Assembly (NCBI GenBank): GCA_009809945.1
Contig: WTPW01000973.1
Span: 114,185 to 178,184 of the forward strand
Source: Gigaspora margarita
Taxonomy: Eukaryota; Glomeromycota; Glomeromycetes; Diversisporales; Gigasporaceae
DNA: 64,000 nucleotides
Direction: 5' to 3'
Shown here: in pieces, positions 1-12,239 of the stretch
How the letters are laid out: each line of letters begins with the position of its first letter
How positions within the stretch are numbered: the stretch's first letter is position 1
Notes under the pieces: generated by a model
The model's input: only the letters and a program-made list of their open reading frames with translations
Told to the model about the DNA's origin: nothing
Databases searched by the model: none
Position numbers and translations under genes: made by a program

Positions 1-439
1 TTTTTTTTTTTTTTTTTTGCTTTGCTGCAAATTAATAGAATAATGTTCACATCTAATATTAGACCACATGAAGTTGACTTTTCATTCTGCATTATATGGA
101 ATCTGAAAATGTTGGTAGGTTAGATTTTTTTTTCCTTTTTTTTATTTTATTTATTTTTAATTTATTGTAAATTAATAGAATAATATTCGCATCTTAGGCC
201 ATGCATTCATTTTGCATTATATGAAATCGGTCAATCAGGTGGATTTTTTTTAATTTTTTTAATTTACTGCAAATTAATATAATAATCTTCGCATCTATGA
301 TTAGCCCACGTAAATTTATTATTTATTTTACATTATCAATCAATCGCATTATATATATATATATATTATAATCTTACTGTTATAAATTTTTTTAGTGATA
401 TTACCCTATACGCATGGCAAAGCACATGTACAGAACTAG
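1..439 (+). mobile_element. Helitron-like 3' terminus (left copy)
   Basis: This A+T-rich block ends in an imperfect hairpin (stem CATG/CATG around loop GCAAAG, about 412-429) followed by GAACTAGT, that is CTAG with a following T. A short hairpin just before CTRR is the classical 3' end of Helitrons. The same roughly 430 bp recur inverted at 5638-6080, where the hairpin is perfect. No Rep/helicase coding is visible and the 5' end is outside the window, so the Helitron assignment is inferred from end structure alone. Confidence 0.45.
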
Positions 440-3229
440 TTTTATATTATGGCTTAAAATTAGAAATCATTTGTAATTTCCGATTTCTACACTAAAAATT
501 TGCAATACAAATCAAATTATAATAATTGTATGTCTATATACTTTAGCGAACAGAATACGGTATCTGGCATGTACACATACCAGAAACACCAGATTTTAAT
601 AGTATCTTACAGCAATTAATAACCAAATTCGACGGAAATTGATTATCTATGTACATATAAATTAACATAAAACAATTTGTCGCGATATTGCTAGCGCTTT
701 TTAGAAGCTGCTAAAATCTGGTGATTTTAGCACGTACATATACTGTACTATAAATTGTAATTTATAAAATTAAATATATGTAACCTTCACATGAATAATA
801 TACTAGCACATGATTATTGTACAAAGTATTACAAAAATTTTGTAAGCATTATAGATAACCACCATAGTATTCGAAATTATAATAATTATAACTGATAATA
901 ATTGTATATTTATTTATAGCTGGCTCTACAAATATTTATCCATCATTAGTAAATCTTAAGCTTATATAAATTTACATAAAAATTACGTAAAATAGGCCAA
1001 TTAAAAAACTTTATGGTACTAAAATTTTTACTATATTCAATTTTACCATACTCTAGAAATCCAAATCGCAAACAATATCTGATTTTACACTATGATATAT
1101 AATTGATCAGGGGTCACAGAATTTTGCAAATCTCAATAAAAAAAATGGTATTACATAAAGAAATTAGATAATCTAGCGGGTTTTTTTAATAACCTGACAA
1201 TTAAAATTTGTGCAAACTAGCTTATATAAAGTTACGAACAAGAATCCTTTTTTAGAACTGCAAACAACAATCATTTAAATTTAAAAAAACTTCAAGTTAA
1301 TTTGCTGACAATATATTGTAAATGCTACTTTTTTCTACAGTAAGCACTGAAATGTTTAATTAAGCGCAAGCAATTTGATATTTAACTGGGTAAATTTTAT
1401 CGTAAAGTGCCGATTCCTCACGAATTAATTAAGTTCTATTTTTTTTTTGTGATAATTTTAATTAATTGTAGTTGACTCTTATTTATATTATTAAATATTA
1501 GGATTATCATTATTCCAAATATTCTGTGCCTCCTATAAATATGATTAATAATAATATTTATCTAATAGGACTTTAGATGAAATTGACAAATCAATACAGT
1601 CAATAATTATTAACTTAAAAATCAGCTCTTATTCAACAGGATTATTTTAATGAATTTTAGATATACTTATTTTTAAATATTTCAAAATCACTGTTTTTTC
1701 AATATATTGGTAAATTCACTAATTCTATAGTTTATTATCAGTCATTAAAATAAAAATCAATGTTCAAAAACAATCTCATACTATGTTTAATTTGTTTAGA
1801 TTGACTACCATATTGTAGTTAGGCTCATCCAAATACCTGTGCTTAATTTATTTTCTGTATACAATTATTTGTTTATGAAAATTATTTTTAATTTTATTTT
1901 TTATTTATCTTTTTAAAGATTTAGTAATTAAACTTATATTATTTTCTTTTATTAAACTTCAATCAAATATTTTAAAACGTATAAAATAATTAACTATTTT
2001 TTATTTAATACCGCATTTGACTAATAATCAATGTTCAGATTTGATGATAGTGGAATATTAAAGAGAGTGAGAACGTTATGTTTTATCTAGGGTAATCAGA
2101 TTATTATCCTTCTTCCATATTTCTTTTTTTATTAACTAGAAAATGATCATAATTATACATTTATGATATTCATTAAACGTATTGTCACAGGGTAAACGTG
2201 ACCATACAAATATCAGATGATCAATTGGAGTACACTTAGGGATGCACCAGTCCGGTCCGGTCTGTCCCGGTCCTAGTAGACCATTATCATAGTATTTTTG
2301 GTCCTGGTCCCGGTCCGTCTGCGGTCCTAAAACAGTCCTTAATGAATAAATCTTATTGGTCATAAATGACGTAATTACTTATTGTCAAATGTAACAAACA
2401 TCACATGATCTGTGTTACACCTGATCAAGCAATTTGATTGGGTGATATGAATATCACAGTTTGTTTACAAGGACCGGTCCAGGACCAGTCCCAAACCGGG
2501 ACCGATAAGACCGTGAGACTGTTGAAAAGATGATAATCAATCGTGCATAATTGACAATGCATAATTAACCATTGTGATCTTCAATGCATATCGGCAATAC
2601 AATTGATCCGGCCTTAATTAATTGTACATAATTGATCATGCATGCTTGGGGCTTAGCCTCAATGAAGTGATTTAGAAACCATGTAATCTATCATATGATA
2701 TGATAAAGTCGTAGATAAAATATCTTATGAAAACAGTCTCTAGTTTCCATAATCTTCTAAAATGCTATAATAGTGATTCCCATAAATATTTGTAAAGTAT
2801 AAAAAGGAGGATGTTTGGTCTCTTTTAAGGGACAATCTTGGGATTATCTAAAAAATATATCAATAAAAATATATATATAAGCTCTGATTATATTAATACG
2901 CAAGTCCCTTTTTATTTAAAAGTCAGATTAAATCACCAAGTCACGCCTCTGACAAACTGCTTTTACACTTATTTGTATTGTAACTATACATAATTAACCA
3001 TTTTCTCCTGTAACAGTATGGACTTAATGTAACAGGAATTTAGGTTAATCTAAGTCAAAAGAGAAATATGATTATTATTATCTATTTAATAAAGAGACTT
3101 TTATTATAACTACAGTATTATTATTAAAACAAATATGGAAACTATTCTTTTTGAAGGGACAAAAGGCCTTACTAGTGCGATGGGCAGCGCATTTGCACTA
3201 TCATCTTATTCAAAATTTTTAACTATACT
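440..3229. other. Gene-free A+T-rich stretch
   Basis: No reading frame on either strand resembles a protein family, and there is no consistent exon structure. The only distinctive content is the GGTCC-rich block at 2237-2513. Between the two Helitron-like ends this may be old intergenic or transposon-derived sequence. Confidence 0.6.
2237..2513. repeat. GGTCC/GGACC-rich transposon-end-like block
   Basis: It opens with TAGGGATGCACCAGTCC, resembling hAT-type ends, followed by repeated GGTCC motifs up to about 2325. After about 140 bp of A+T-rich sequence the complementary GGACC motifs appear (2471-2513, including GGACCGGTCC). The matching right terminus (GCATCCCTA) is absent, so this looks like a truncated or decayed element with subterminal repeats in both orientations. 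The local G+C content is well above its surroundings. Confidence 0.4.
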
Positions 3230-4780
3230 ATTCTGTGAGTAAGGCTATATTAGTTAACATTAGAATTATAATTTTCTAACACGATTATTGCAAACCATTC
3301 CGTTACAGCCTAATGGCTAAGGTTGTATTATATTCTGTTACAGACTTATTTGTAATTCCAATCATCACATTATGTGATTAAGGTCGGATTAGCTCAAATT
3401 GGAATAATCAAAATTTCTACCATGAGTTACTATAAGTACTTCTGTTACAAAATCTACGCTATTTTAGAGATAATAAACATGTTTAGTTTGGGTTGATTAT
3501 ATTTGAAATTATCAAAATTTCAATTATGAAATACTGTAAAATTGAAATTATTGTAATATCAATTATGAAATACTTACCATTCTGGTGTTCACAGTATTAC
3601 ACTGAATTAGTTTGTATTGTAATTCTATTGTGATTTCTACTATAGGTTGGTAAAAAAATCTTTTACTGGACTTGCTTTTCCAGTGATCACTATATGTGGT
3701 TAACGACAAGTAAACCTTGCATCAAAGTATTGTGATTTTACATGTGATTTTACAATACTATAAAAATTATGTTACAGAACTTCTATTCAGATAACTGCAG
3801 TATGTGATTAGGTTTGAATTAGCTTGCAGAATTATCATAATTTCAATAAAATATGTTACTATAAAAATTTTGTTACAAACTTACTTGCTACTCGCTATTA
3901 CAGTAACCCATAGAATGTTTGATTAAGGCTAGTTTACATTGGAATTATCGTAATTTTATCATGCATTACTGTAAAACATTTTGTCACAGATGTTCTTGCA
4001 AATGTGGTATCCAGTGATTAAAATTAATTTGCATTGAAATTATTTCTATTATAAATTTCTGTTACAGAACTTTCTTACTATTCCATTGACTCAGTATGTT
4101 GTAAATTAGCTTGCACTATGATTTTTATCGTAATTTCTATCGTGGATTGTGAAATTCTGCTATCAACTTGCTGTTCCCATGATTACTGTTTGTAGTTAAA
4201 GTTGAGTAAGTTTGCTTCATAAAAATTCTGATATTGTAATTATAGTGTGTGATTAAGATTGAATTTAACTTGTATTAGGATTATCATAACTTTATCATAA
4301 GTTACTATAAAAATTTGTTATAAGCTTACAATTCCAGTAATCCATAGCATGTTTAATTTGTATTGAAATCATCATAATTTCTATTGTGTGTTACTGTAAA
4401 ATATTCTGACACAGATCTTATTTGCAAATTTTGTACTGAATAGTTAAGTTTGTATCTAAATTATTTTCATTGAGTTTACAAATCCTGTATTTCAATGACC
4501 CATTATGTCATTAAGTTGAGTAAGTTGCATTAGAATTATTGTGACTTCTACAATGAGTAATGGTAAAAAATTCTGTAGCAAAGTTTACTCACTATTTCAT
4601 AACAATGGCACGTGTTAAGGTTGTTTGTATTTGAAATTATTGTGAACTCTAATATAATACTTTAAAAATTCTGTTACAGAATTTATCATCTTGATGACCT
4701 TAGTATGTAATCGAATTAAGTTTGCATCATGATTTCTATTGTGATTTATATTCTACTATAAGTTACTGTAAAAAATTCCA
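3230..4780. repeat. Degenerate tandem array, period about 100 bp
   Basis: Recurring motifs appear in the same order roughly every 80-110 bp: CTGTTACAGAACTT, a C-rich spacer, TATGTGATTAAGGTTGAATTAGCTT, ATTATCATAATTTCTA, then GTTACTGTAAAA. Examples of the CTGTTACA step are near 3338, 3442, 3771, 3870, 4061 and 4670. Copies are strongly diverged and no frame stays open, so this is an old non-coding satellite. Confidence 0.7.
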
Positions 4781-4948
4781 CTACCTATAATAACAAGAAG
4801 TAATTTTAAATACATATATACTACATTATTTATATATTAGTATTAATTTATAGAAGTACTGTATATCTGAGTATTTGAACTATAATATTCAAGTTTATAA
4901 ATATTAACTTCTTAATTTTATTTTAATTCACTATGTTACATATTTATT

Positions 4949-5130
4949 GTCACGGTTGATGCTGAAATTTTGACCAGTGTTGATATGAAAATTTAAAATT
5001 TTTTTGGGAGATTTTTTCGTTTTTACATTATAGGTTTAGGGTAGGGATTTGATATTTAAAGAGTATATATGGATTTTAGCTGAGCTTATATCTTCAAATC
5101 AAGACCCCGAATTTCAGCATCAACCATGAC
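4949..5130. mobile_element. 182-bp MITE with long terminal inverted repeats
   Basis: The left end GTCACGGTTGATGCTGAAATT pairs with the right end AATTTCAGCATCAACCATGAC. ATTTATT stands on both sides (4942-4948 and 5131-5137), consistent with a TSD of about 7 bp. The interior holds TTTAGGGTAGGG, a telomere-like G-rich string also seen in other small elements here. It is non-coding. Confidence 0.7.
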
Positions 5131-5137
5131 ATTTATT

Positions 5138-5637
5138 ATTTAAATCTTATATAATGCCATAGCAAAAGTGATATTTTTAAAGATTAGAAGGCTTAGATAA
5201 TGCATGAGACTTGTCAGCAAAAAATTGTGAAGAACAAAGGTGAGTCATAAGGCTTAGAATATCCTGCCTCTCTTAAATGTTAAAAAATATCTTTGTAACT
5301 TGGGTAAGGTTAACTATGAAATTATTTGTGAAAAAAAATCACTAACTCGATAATATATAGTTTTTAAGATATTGACTAAATCATCACTCGTGCCTCTAGC
5401 AACGATGTCTTATTCTTATTTTTTCTGTAACAATAAAAGCTGTGCTTTTTTTTTACTTAACAATAACAGTCTGTGCCTTTTTTATTTAATTATTTACATG
5501 TTTAAAAAATAACAATCAAAATATTTTTTATACCTTATCAAAATGAATTAACTGATTCAGTCACTTTAAAATAACAAACTAGCAAAATTTATTTGATTAA
5601 GTATGAAAATGTTCAATTTAGTCATGTATTTTTTTAA
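5138..5637. other. Gene-free spacer
   Basis: A+T-rich DNA with no recognisable gene or element; there are only short homopolymer-rich runs near 5440-5500. Confidence 0.5.
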
Positions 5638-6080
5638 CTAGTTCAGTACACGTGCTTTGCCACGTGTATAGGGTGATATCACTAAAAAATTTTATAACAG
5701 TAAGATTATAATATTTCAATATATATATATATATATAATGCAATTGATTGATAATGTAAAATGAATAATAAATTTACGTGGGCTAATCATAGATGCGAAG
5801 ATTATTATATTAATTTGCAGTAAATTAAAAAAAATTAAAAAAAATCCACCTGATTGACTGATTTCATGTAATGCAAAACAAAAATCAACTTTGCATGGCC
5901 TAAGATGCAAATATTATTCTATTAATTTACAATAAATTAAAAATAAATAAAATAAAAAAGGAAAAAAAACTAACCCACCAACGTTTTCAGATTCCATGTA
6001 ATGCAGAATAAAAAATCAACTTCGTGTAGTCTAATATTAGATGTGAACATTATTCTATTAATTTACAATAAATTAAAAAT
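5638..6080 (-). mobile_element. Helitron-like 3' terminus (right, inverted copy)
   Basis: Read on the minus strand this block ends with a perfect hairpin (ACACGTG, loop GCAAAG, CACGTGT; 5648-5667), six bases, then CTAG followed by T. It is the inverted counterpart of 1-439, so the two 3' ends face each other about 5.2 kb apart. The structure fits a Helitron 3' end (hairpin plus CTRR). No helicase gene is seen nearby; it could be a non-autonomous element or a solo end. Confidence 0.5.
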
Positions 6081-7740
6081 AAAAAAAAAAAAAAAGGAAA
6101 AAAAACAATTGACTGAAGTTTTCTTATTTTATGTAATGTAAAATGAAAAATTTTAATTTTGCATAGCCTAATCTTAGATATGAACATTATTCTATTAGGC
6201 CATGCAAAGTTAATTTTTCATTTTGCATAACCTGCTGACCAATTTTTTCAAAAAATTTTTTTTTTTTAAATTCCCATCGGGAAAATAAATAAGGCGCAGA
6301 TCTGCACAAATCTGTGACCCTGAAAAATTTTAACAAATTTTGCAATAACTTGTGATCTAGTGGTTCAAACTTAACGAATTTGGTGCTATTTGATTCGTCT
6401 TGATGAGCCGGATCGAATGGTACCAAAATTGTTGAATTTCAATTACTAGAACACAAGAAAAGCCTAGTTAAGTAAATTTTATAAGCATCAAACTTTCTTG
6501 CCAACCAGTGGTCCAAATTAAATGATTTTGGTACCATTCGATTCCTCTCGATGGGATGGTTCGAATGGTACCAAAAACGTCAAAATTGGATAACTGATTA
6601 ACCAGTTATTTGCAAAAAAAAGATTTGTAGCGCAGTGCTGCGCAGAAATTTAAATTTCTTTTTAAATTTCTGCGCAGAACTGCGCTATAAATCATTTTTT
6701 GCAAATAACTTGTTAGCCAGTAATCCAATTTTGATGGTTATAGTACCGTCGAACTATCTCATTAAGAGGAATCGAATAATACCAAAATCATTAAATTTGG
6801 ACTACTGGTTGGCAAGATTGTTTGATATTTAAAAAATTTACTCAGATAGGATTTTCTTGTGTTCAAGTAATTGGAATTCAATGATTTTGGTCTATTCGAT
6901 CTGGCTCATCGAGACGAATCGAATAGTGCCAAAATTGTTAAATTTGGACTGCTGGATCACAAGTTATTGCAAAATTTGTTAAAATTTTCCAGGGTCGCAG
7001 ATTTGTGCAGATCTGCACCTTATTTATTTTCCCGATGCCCTATTGTGCCAATTATCCCATTTTTGCTATTTAATTTTTTCTATGGTATCACCTGATGATG
7101 ATCTCGATTTTTTGGAATTAACTGATAGGTCCGATAAAAAAAAATAAAATTTTCTGATTCCATGTTATGCAAACCAAAGAATTAACTTTGTGTGACCTTA
7201 GATATGAATATGAATTAGTTTAGGCCACACAAAGTTTTTTTTTTACAAAAAAATCTAACCCACCGACCAGAATTTTGAAACACCAGGTTATGCAAAATGA
7301 AAAATTAACTTTGGTTGGCTTTAATTAAAAAAAAAAAAAGATTCTATTAATTTACAGTAAATTCAAAAAAAAAATAAATGAAATAAAATAAAAAAATAAA
7401 ACCAAATGTAACTAACTTATTCAAGTTTTCAGATTTCATGTAATATAAAATGAAATCAATTTTGTATGGGCTAATCTTAAATGTGAACATTATTCTATCA
7501 ATTTGCAGTAAAGTATAAAGTAAAGTAAAGTAAAAAAAAAAAAATCTGACAGACTGACCAAAGTTTTCAAATTCCATGTAATGTAAAGTGAAAAGTCAAC
7601 TTCATATGACCTAATTTTAGATATGAACATTATTTTATTAATTTATAAAAAAAAAATCTAACAAACTAACTGGTTTTCAGATCTCATGTAATGCAAAATG
7701 AAAAATCAACTTTGCATAGCCTAATCATATACATTATTCT
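5720..7740. repeat. Dispersed/tandem repeat, unit about 120-145 bp
   Basis: A unit containing ATTCTATTAATTTACA, a poly-A or AAAATAAA stretch, TTTTCAGATTCCATGTAATG, CAAAATGAAAAATCAACTTTG and CATAGCCTAATCTTAGAT recurs several times at 5720-6230 and again at 7140-7740. The palindrome at 6267-7045 lies between the two blocks. Related units occur in both Helitron-like ends and around 59.9-61 kb. Confidence 0.65.
6267..7045. mobile_element. Long palindrome (fold-back element), arms about 390 bp
   Basis: The sequence reads as its own reverse complement around a centre near 6660 (AAATTTCTGCGCAG arms). Examples are GGCGCAGATCTGC near 6292 against GCAGATCTGCACC near 7004, and GAACACAAGAAAA near 6450 against TTTTCTTGTGTTC near 6852. 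A short ORF spanning the right arm is a by-product of the repeat. The arms have drifted only modestly, so a transcript could form a very long hairpin. Confidence 0.75.
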
Positions 7741-7925
7741 CAAAAATAATTGCCAAAGTGAGATCCTTATATAATATCAATATCAAGGCTGACCAAAAAT
7801 TTTCTCACAATTTGATCACATTTTTGTATTCAGCAAATAAAAACACAAAAATATACAAACAAATTAAACTACACCATACTATGTACATATGTAGATAAAA
7901 TTGGTAAGTTACTCTGTTATAAACT

Positions 7926-8130
7926 GTATATAAAAATAAGTTTCCCACAAAATGGTTATGTTTTCTGAAGATGACCAATTAAAAATATTTAAACGTAAAC
8001 TTAATCGTCATCACTATTAACAAATCGCATGTAAAAATAAGTTTTCCTACACAATGGTCGCATTTTCTGAAGATGACCAATTAAAAATATTTAAATATAA
8101 GCTTAATTTGTCGTCACTATTAACAAAAAT
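7926..8130. repeat. Two-copy direct repeat, about 105 bp
   Basis: The block AAAAATAAGTTT...TTTTCTGAAGATGACCAATT...CATCACTATTAACAAA occurs twice in tandem, starting near 7930 and 8033. The reverse complement of the TTCTGAAGATGACC core reappears three times at 59065-59335, so it belongs to a dispersed family. Confidence 0.65.
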
Positions 8131-8149
8131 ATTTAAAATAGACGAATTT

Positions 8150-8448
8150 GTTTTAGGGTATAGATTACATAGAAATGACAAAAAATGCACATGTTCTGAG
8201 TATCCAATTAAAAGAATAAATGCCTGATACATAGTAGCATTTCAGGTATATAGAACTGTAGATTACATCAGAATGTCATAATGTACTTATGTTCTGAACT
8301 ATCCAATCAAAAGACAAATTGCCAGATTATGGTTGTCATTTCAGGTGTGTAGATCTGTAGATTACTTCAGAATGTCATAATGTACATGTGTTCTGAGCTA
8401 TCCAATCAAAAGACAAATTGCCAGATTACAGTTGTCATTTAGTATTAT
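8150..8448. repeat. Three-copy direct repeat, about 100-105 bp
   Basis: Three adjacent copies carry GTAGATTAC, AGAATGTCATAATGTAC, TGTTCTGA, TATCCAATCAAAAGA and GCCAGATTA, then end in GTTGTCATTTCAGG. The second and third are the most alike. It is non-coding. Confidence 0.65.
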
Positions 8449-9190
8449 AAGATTAGCTATATACTTTTAAATTATAGTTGATTAGGGCTACTATGATATA
8501 AATAGATTAGATTTTAACATTAATAAAATATATTCAAGCATTACTATCTTCATTTTTTAGAATTGTAATTGAATAGGTTATTAAAGAATTAGATTTTAAA
8601 AAAATTAATGGACACGTTTATATAAATATTAAATTTTGCTTTTAGACTTCATTTCTTTAAATAAATATCTGAGTTTTAAATATTAAAACTTTGCAGACTT
8701 TATATTTATTAATTTATTAATATCGCACCTTAGTAACTTATAATTTAGCAGATATTTTAATTCATCAAAGATTGCAGGTTTTGGGCTAAAACCAAATAAA
8801 TGAGATGTCTATAACTTCCAATTCAATTACTCATGGAATGCCTGCTTATATGAAACTTAAATATCTCATGACCAAAAAATAGAAATAATTTATTAAATAT
8901 GATTAAAAAGCTTGCAAAAATTTTATTATTATTGCTCAATCATATGACTTTATTTACAGTATGAAGAAAAACATATGGGGATTCTGTTCTAGCTCTATAA
9001 TACATAGTAATACATAGTAGAATAACTAGATCCTAAATATTTTCAACCAAATTAACCATATGCTTTTATGCGAATTACACTAATGAACAAACTATTCTAT
9101 CCTAAGAATGCCAAGAAAAGATCTCATAACTGCAAAGAGAATCAGTTAAATTAATTGCATTATGTATAGTGTGAATGCCATTACTTACCT
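8449..9190. other. Gene-free stretch
   Basis: No gene is recognised. The 60 bp at about 8925-8985 (ATTGCTCAATCATATGACTTT...ACATATGGGGAT) recur at 11067-11126, suggesting that the repeat blocks to the right arose by duplication of larger units. Confidence 0.5.
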
Positions 9191-10053
9191 ATAGGTCCTT
9201 GCACTACTATTGCAGCCACAGATCCTAATCCAAATATGAGGTTCTTGTACTACTACTATAGGCGTAGAGCCTGATTCTAACATGAGGTCCACACTATCAC
9301 AGCCACAAAGCCTAATAAAAAACTAGAGGTCCTTGTACTGCTATTCCAGTTGTGAAGTCTGATTATAACATGAGGCCCTTGTATTGATATTGAACTGCAG
9401 GTGCCTAATCAAAACATAAGGTCCTTGCACTACTACTGTAGCTGCAGTGCCTATTCAATATGAGGTCCTTGCATTGCTATTACAGCTGCGAAGCCTAATC
9501 AAAATATAAGATCCTTGCACTACTACTGTAGCCGTGGAGCCTAATTATAACATAAAGTCCTTGCACTGCCTATCGCAGCTGTGATGCCTAATAAAAACAA
9601 GATATCCTTGTACTGCTATTGCAGCTGTGAGACTGATTATAACATGAGGTCTTTGCACTGATATCATAGCTGTGGAGCCTAACCAAAACATGAGTTCTTG
9701 CCTAATTACCATATGAGGTCCTTGTACCGCTATCACAGCCATAGAGCCTAATAAAAAACATGAGGTCTTTGCGCTGCTATGCAACCACAGAGCAAATCAC
9801 AACATGGGGCTCTTGTTCTACTACTATAGCCATAGAGCCTAATTCCAACATGAGGTCATTGCACTATTATCATAGCCATGGAACCTAATAAGAAACATGA
9901 GATCCTTTCACTACTAATCCAGTTGCAGAACCTAATCAAATCATAAGGTCCTTGCACTACTATTGTTGTCATAAAGCCTAATCATAGCATGAGGCCATGC
10001 AGCCACAAAGCTAATCATAATAGAGGCCCTTGCACTATTAATATAGTCATGGA

Positions 10054-10288
10054 CAGTGTCTGAAATTGGGTTGCGGAGTCTGCGGACCGCAACAAATTTT
10101 AAATTTCTGCAACCAAAATCTAAAGTGCATATGCAAATTCCGCACATAAATTTGCAAATTTTACTTATAAATTTTGATTAAATGCTTATATGCGCAACTA
10201 AATTTTTATAAATTCTTATAATCCGCAACTATTTTTTTTTATTTAGTTGCAGCCCGCAACTAATTTAAAAATTGAATTTCAGACACTG
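10054..10288. mobile_element. hAT-like MITE, 235 bp, 8-bp TSD
   Basis: The ends are CAGTGTCTGAAATT and AATTTCAGACACTG, a perfect 14-bp inverted repeat. GTCATGGA flanks both sides (10046-10053 and 10289-10296). An 8-bp TSD and a CAG-type terminus fit the hAT superfamily. The interior carries repeated TTGCGG/CCGCAAC motifs in both orientations. It is non-coding and inserted in the minisatellite. Confidence 0.85.
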
Positions 10289-10520
10289 GTCATGGAGCCT
10301 GAACACACTTACACTATTGTCATAACCATAAAGCCTAATTATCAATTGTACTGCTAATCGCAACCATACGATCTAACTACTAAAATATATGCTTCTTGCA
10401 CTATATTGCAGCTGTGAAACCTAATCACAATATGAGGTTCTTGTACTGCTATTGCAGCTATAATGCTTAATTATCGAAAGAAGAGGTTTTGCACTGTCAT
10501 TATAGTCACAGAACCTAATC

Positions 10521-10697
10521 AGGACCCTGAAATATACATAGATAGATCAGATATGAGTTTGCTTATTTTTGAGGTTTTTATACAGTCTTTTCTATTTATA
10601 GTAATTTTTTGCTTATTTTTAAAGTGTTTCTGCAGATCTTTCCTTTTTTATTAACCCTATAATTAACCTGATCTATCTATGTATATTTTGGGGTCCT
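10521..10697. mobile_element. MITE, 177 bp, AGGACCC termini
   Basis: The left end AGGACCCTGAAATATACATA and right end TATGTATATTTTGGGGTCCT form long inverted repeats extending through GATAGATCAG. The flanks ACCTAATC (10513-10520) and ATCTAATC (10698-10705) match at 7 of 8 bases, consistent with a hAT-type TSD. The termini match the larger element at 31842-32398, so both probably belong to one family. Confidence 0.8.
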
Positions 10698-10767
10698 ATC
10701 TAATCACTAATGTGATATTCTCGCACTGCCATTATAGCCATTGTCCAAAGGGTGGGAAGAGTAGGAT

Positions 10768-11066
10768 GATAGAGCTAGCCTTCACTACAAGATGAGTGAT
10801 AGCGAAAAGAAAGATAGCTTTCTTTACTTAACAAAATACTCTTAAATATCTTTTCCTTTTTCGTCTTATTCATAATAAGTAATCTGATTTCAACAATCAT
10901 ATGCAATTACAAAATACACCAGAAAATACCTGCATCAAACAAGATACCATAACGACTACAATAATAAACTATCAAAAATGCATAAAAGGCTAATTCAACA
11001 AATTGAACATGTGATCTAATAAAGTCATCTGATCTCACAATAATGATCGCCCTGTCATAGGCTTCT
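10768..11066. repeat. 300-bp duplicated segment (copy 1)
   Basis: GAGCTAGCCTTCACTACAAG and the following 300 bp recur in direct orientation at 15647-15945 with only scattered substitutions. Both copies adjoin the minisatellite or Sel1-derived blocks, which points to a duplication of a larger unit. No coding capacity is apparent. Confidence 0.75.
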
Positions 11067-11126
11067 CATTATTATTGCTCAATTATATGACTTTATTTAT
11101 AGTATTAGGAAAAATATATGGGGATA
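11067..11126. repeat. 60-bp direct repeat (second copy of 8925-8985)
   Basis: ATTGCTCAATTATATGACTT and the bases up to ATATGGGGAT match 8925-8985 with few changes. It marks the edge of a duplicated unit. Confidence 0.6.
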
Positions 11127-11219
11127 AAAAGAGGATCATAATGCAAAATCAAGGTTCTAAAATGGACTATTCCAACCAATTTCCTCTACTAATTTTGATA
11201 ATGCCCAACTAATTTTCTT

Positions 11220-12239
11220 CTCTCATCAAGGCCTTGTCTGACACTGCTACTGCAGCTTGATCCTAGCTATTCTCTCACAAAGGTCTCATACTACTACTGC
11301 AATAGAAGAACCAAATTTCTCAAAAAATATAAGGTTCTTGCACTGCTATTGCAGCTGCAAAACTAAAACTTTTACATAAGATCCCTGCATTGTTACTTTA
11401 GCTATGGAAACTAATATTTTACATGAGGTCCTTGCACTGCTATTGCAGCCTTGGAGCCTATTCCTTTTTTATAACAATACCCGTTCCACCAGCATTATCC
11501 ATATCAGCAGATTTTTTATAATTTCTCTTATCAAGATGTTTTCCAACACTTCTACTGCAGCTTTACTCTAGCTATTCCCTCACAAAGGTTTTTGCACTGC
11601 TACTGCAATAGCAGAACCTAATTTTTCACAAAAATATAAAGTTCTTGCACTGCTATTGCAGCTACAAACCCTGAAACTTTTACATAAGGTTTCTGCATTG
11701 TTAATGCAGCTGTGAAATCTAATATTCACATGAGGTTCTTGCACTACTATTGCAGATATAGAGCCTATTTCTTTTTCATAACAATACCCAACTCTTTCCA
11801 CTAGTATTATCCATATTATTTAATTTTTTATAATATCTCTCATCAAGACGTTTTTCAACACTACTACTGCAGCTTGACTCTAGCTATTCATTTACAATGG
11901 TTCTTGTACTACAACCTAATTTCTTACAAAAATATAAGGTTCTTGCACTGCTATTACAGCTACAAAACCTAAAACTTTTACATAAGGTCCTTGTGTTGTT
12001 ACTGCATTTGTGGAATCTAATATTTCACATGAGGTCCTTGCACTGTTATTGCAGCTGTGGAGCCTATTTCTTTTCTATAAGAATACCCAACTCTTTCTGT
12101 TCCATCAGTATCCCATATTAGCAGATTTTATAATATCTCTTTTCAAAACCTTTTTTGACACTGCTACTACAGCTTGACCCTAGCTATTCACTCACAAAGG
12201 TTCTTGCTCTGCTACTGCAATAGCAGAACCTAATTTCTC
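11220..12239. repeat. 310-bp higher-order satellite carrying a Sel1-derived piece (part 1)
   Basis: The step CTCTAGCTATTCACTCACAA recurs near 11262, 11571, 11879 and 12180, giving a period of about 300-311 bp. Each unit holds several TTGCACTGCTATTGCAGC minisatellite cores plus a stretch that on the minus strand reads as part of a Sel1 repeat (YYKKSADMDNADGTE, then VGYCYKKGI). The satellite therefore contains amplified gene sequence. A Mutator-like element interrupts it at 12240-14103. Confidence 0.75.

Larger units (their letters stand above)
9194..10750. repeat. Minisatellite array, unit about 46-48 bp
   Basis: The unit AGGTCCTTGCACTGCTATTG-CAGC, then TGTGGAGCCTAATCAAAACATG, is repeated about 25 times with moderate divergence. 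Two small transposons with 8-bp TSDs have inserted into it (10054-10288 and 10521-10697). The same TTGCACTGCTATTGCAGC core builds the 310-bp satellite at 11.2-14.95 kb. Short ORFs here are by-products of the repeat. Confidence 0.8.

Noticed and set aside
2136..2363. 75-codon minus-strand ORF
   Set aside because: It reads through the GGTCC-rich block (GPQTDRDQDQ, GPGQTGPDW) and is a by-product of repeated GGACC motifs.
9194..10750. CRISPR-like array of about 46-bp spaced repeats
   Set aside because: The whole unit is repeated with no unique spacers, and the genome is eukaryotic; it is a minisatellite.
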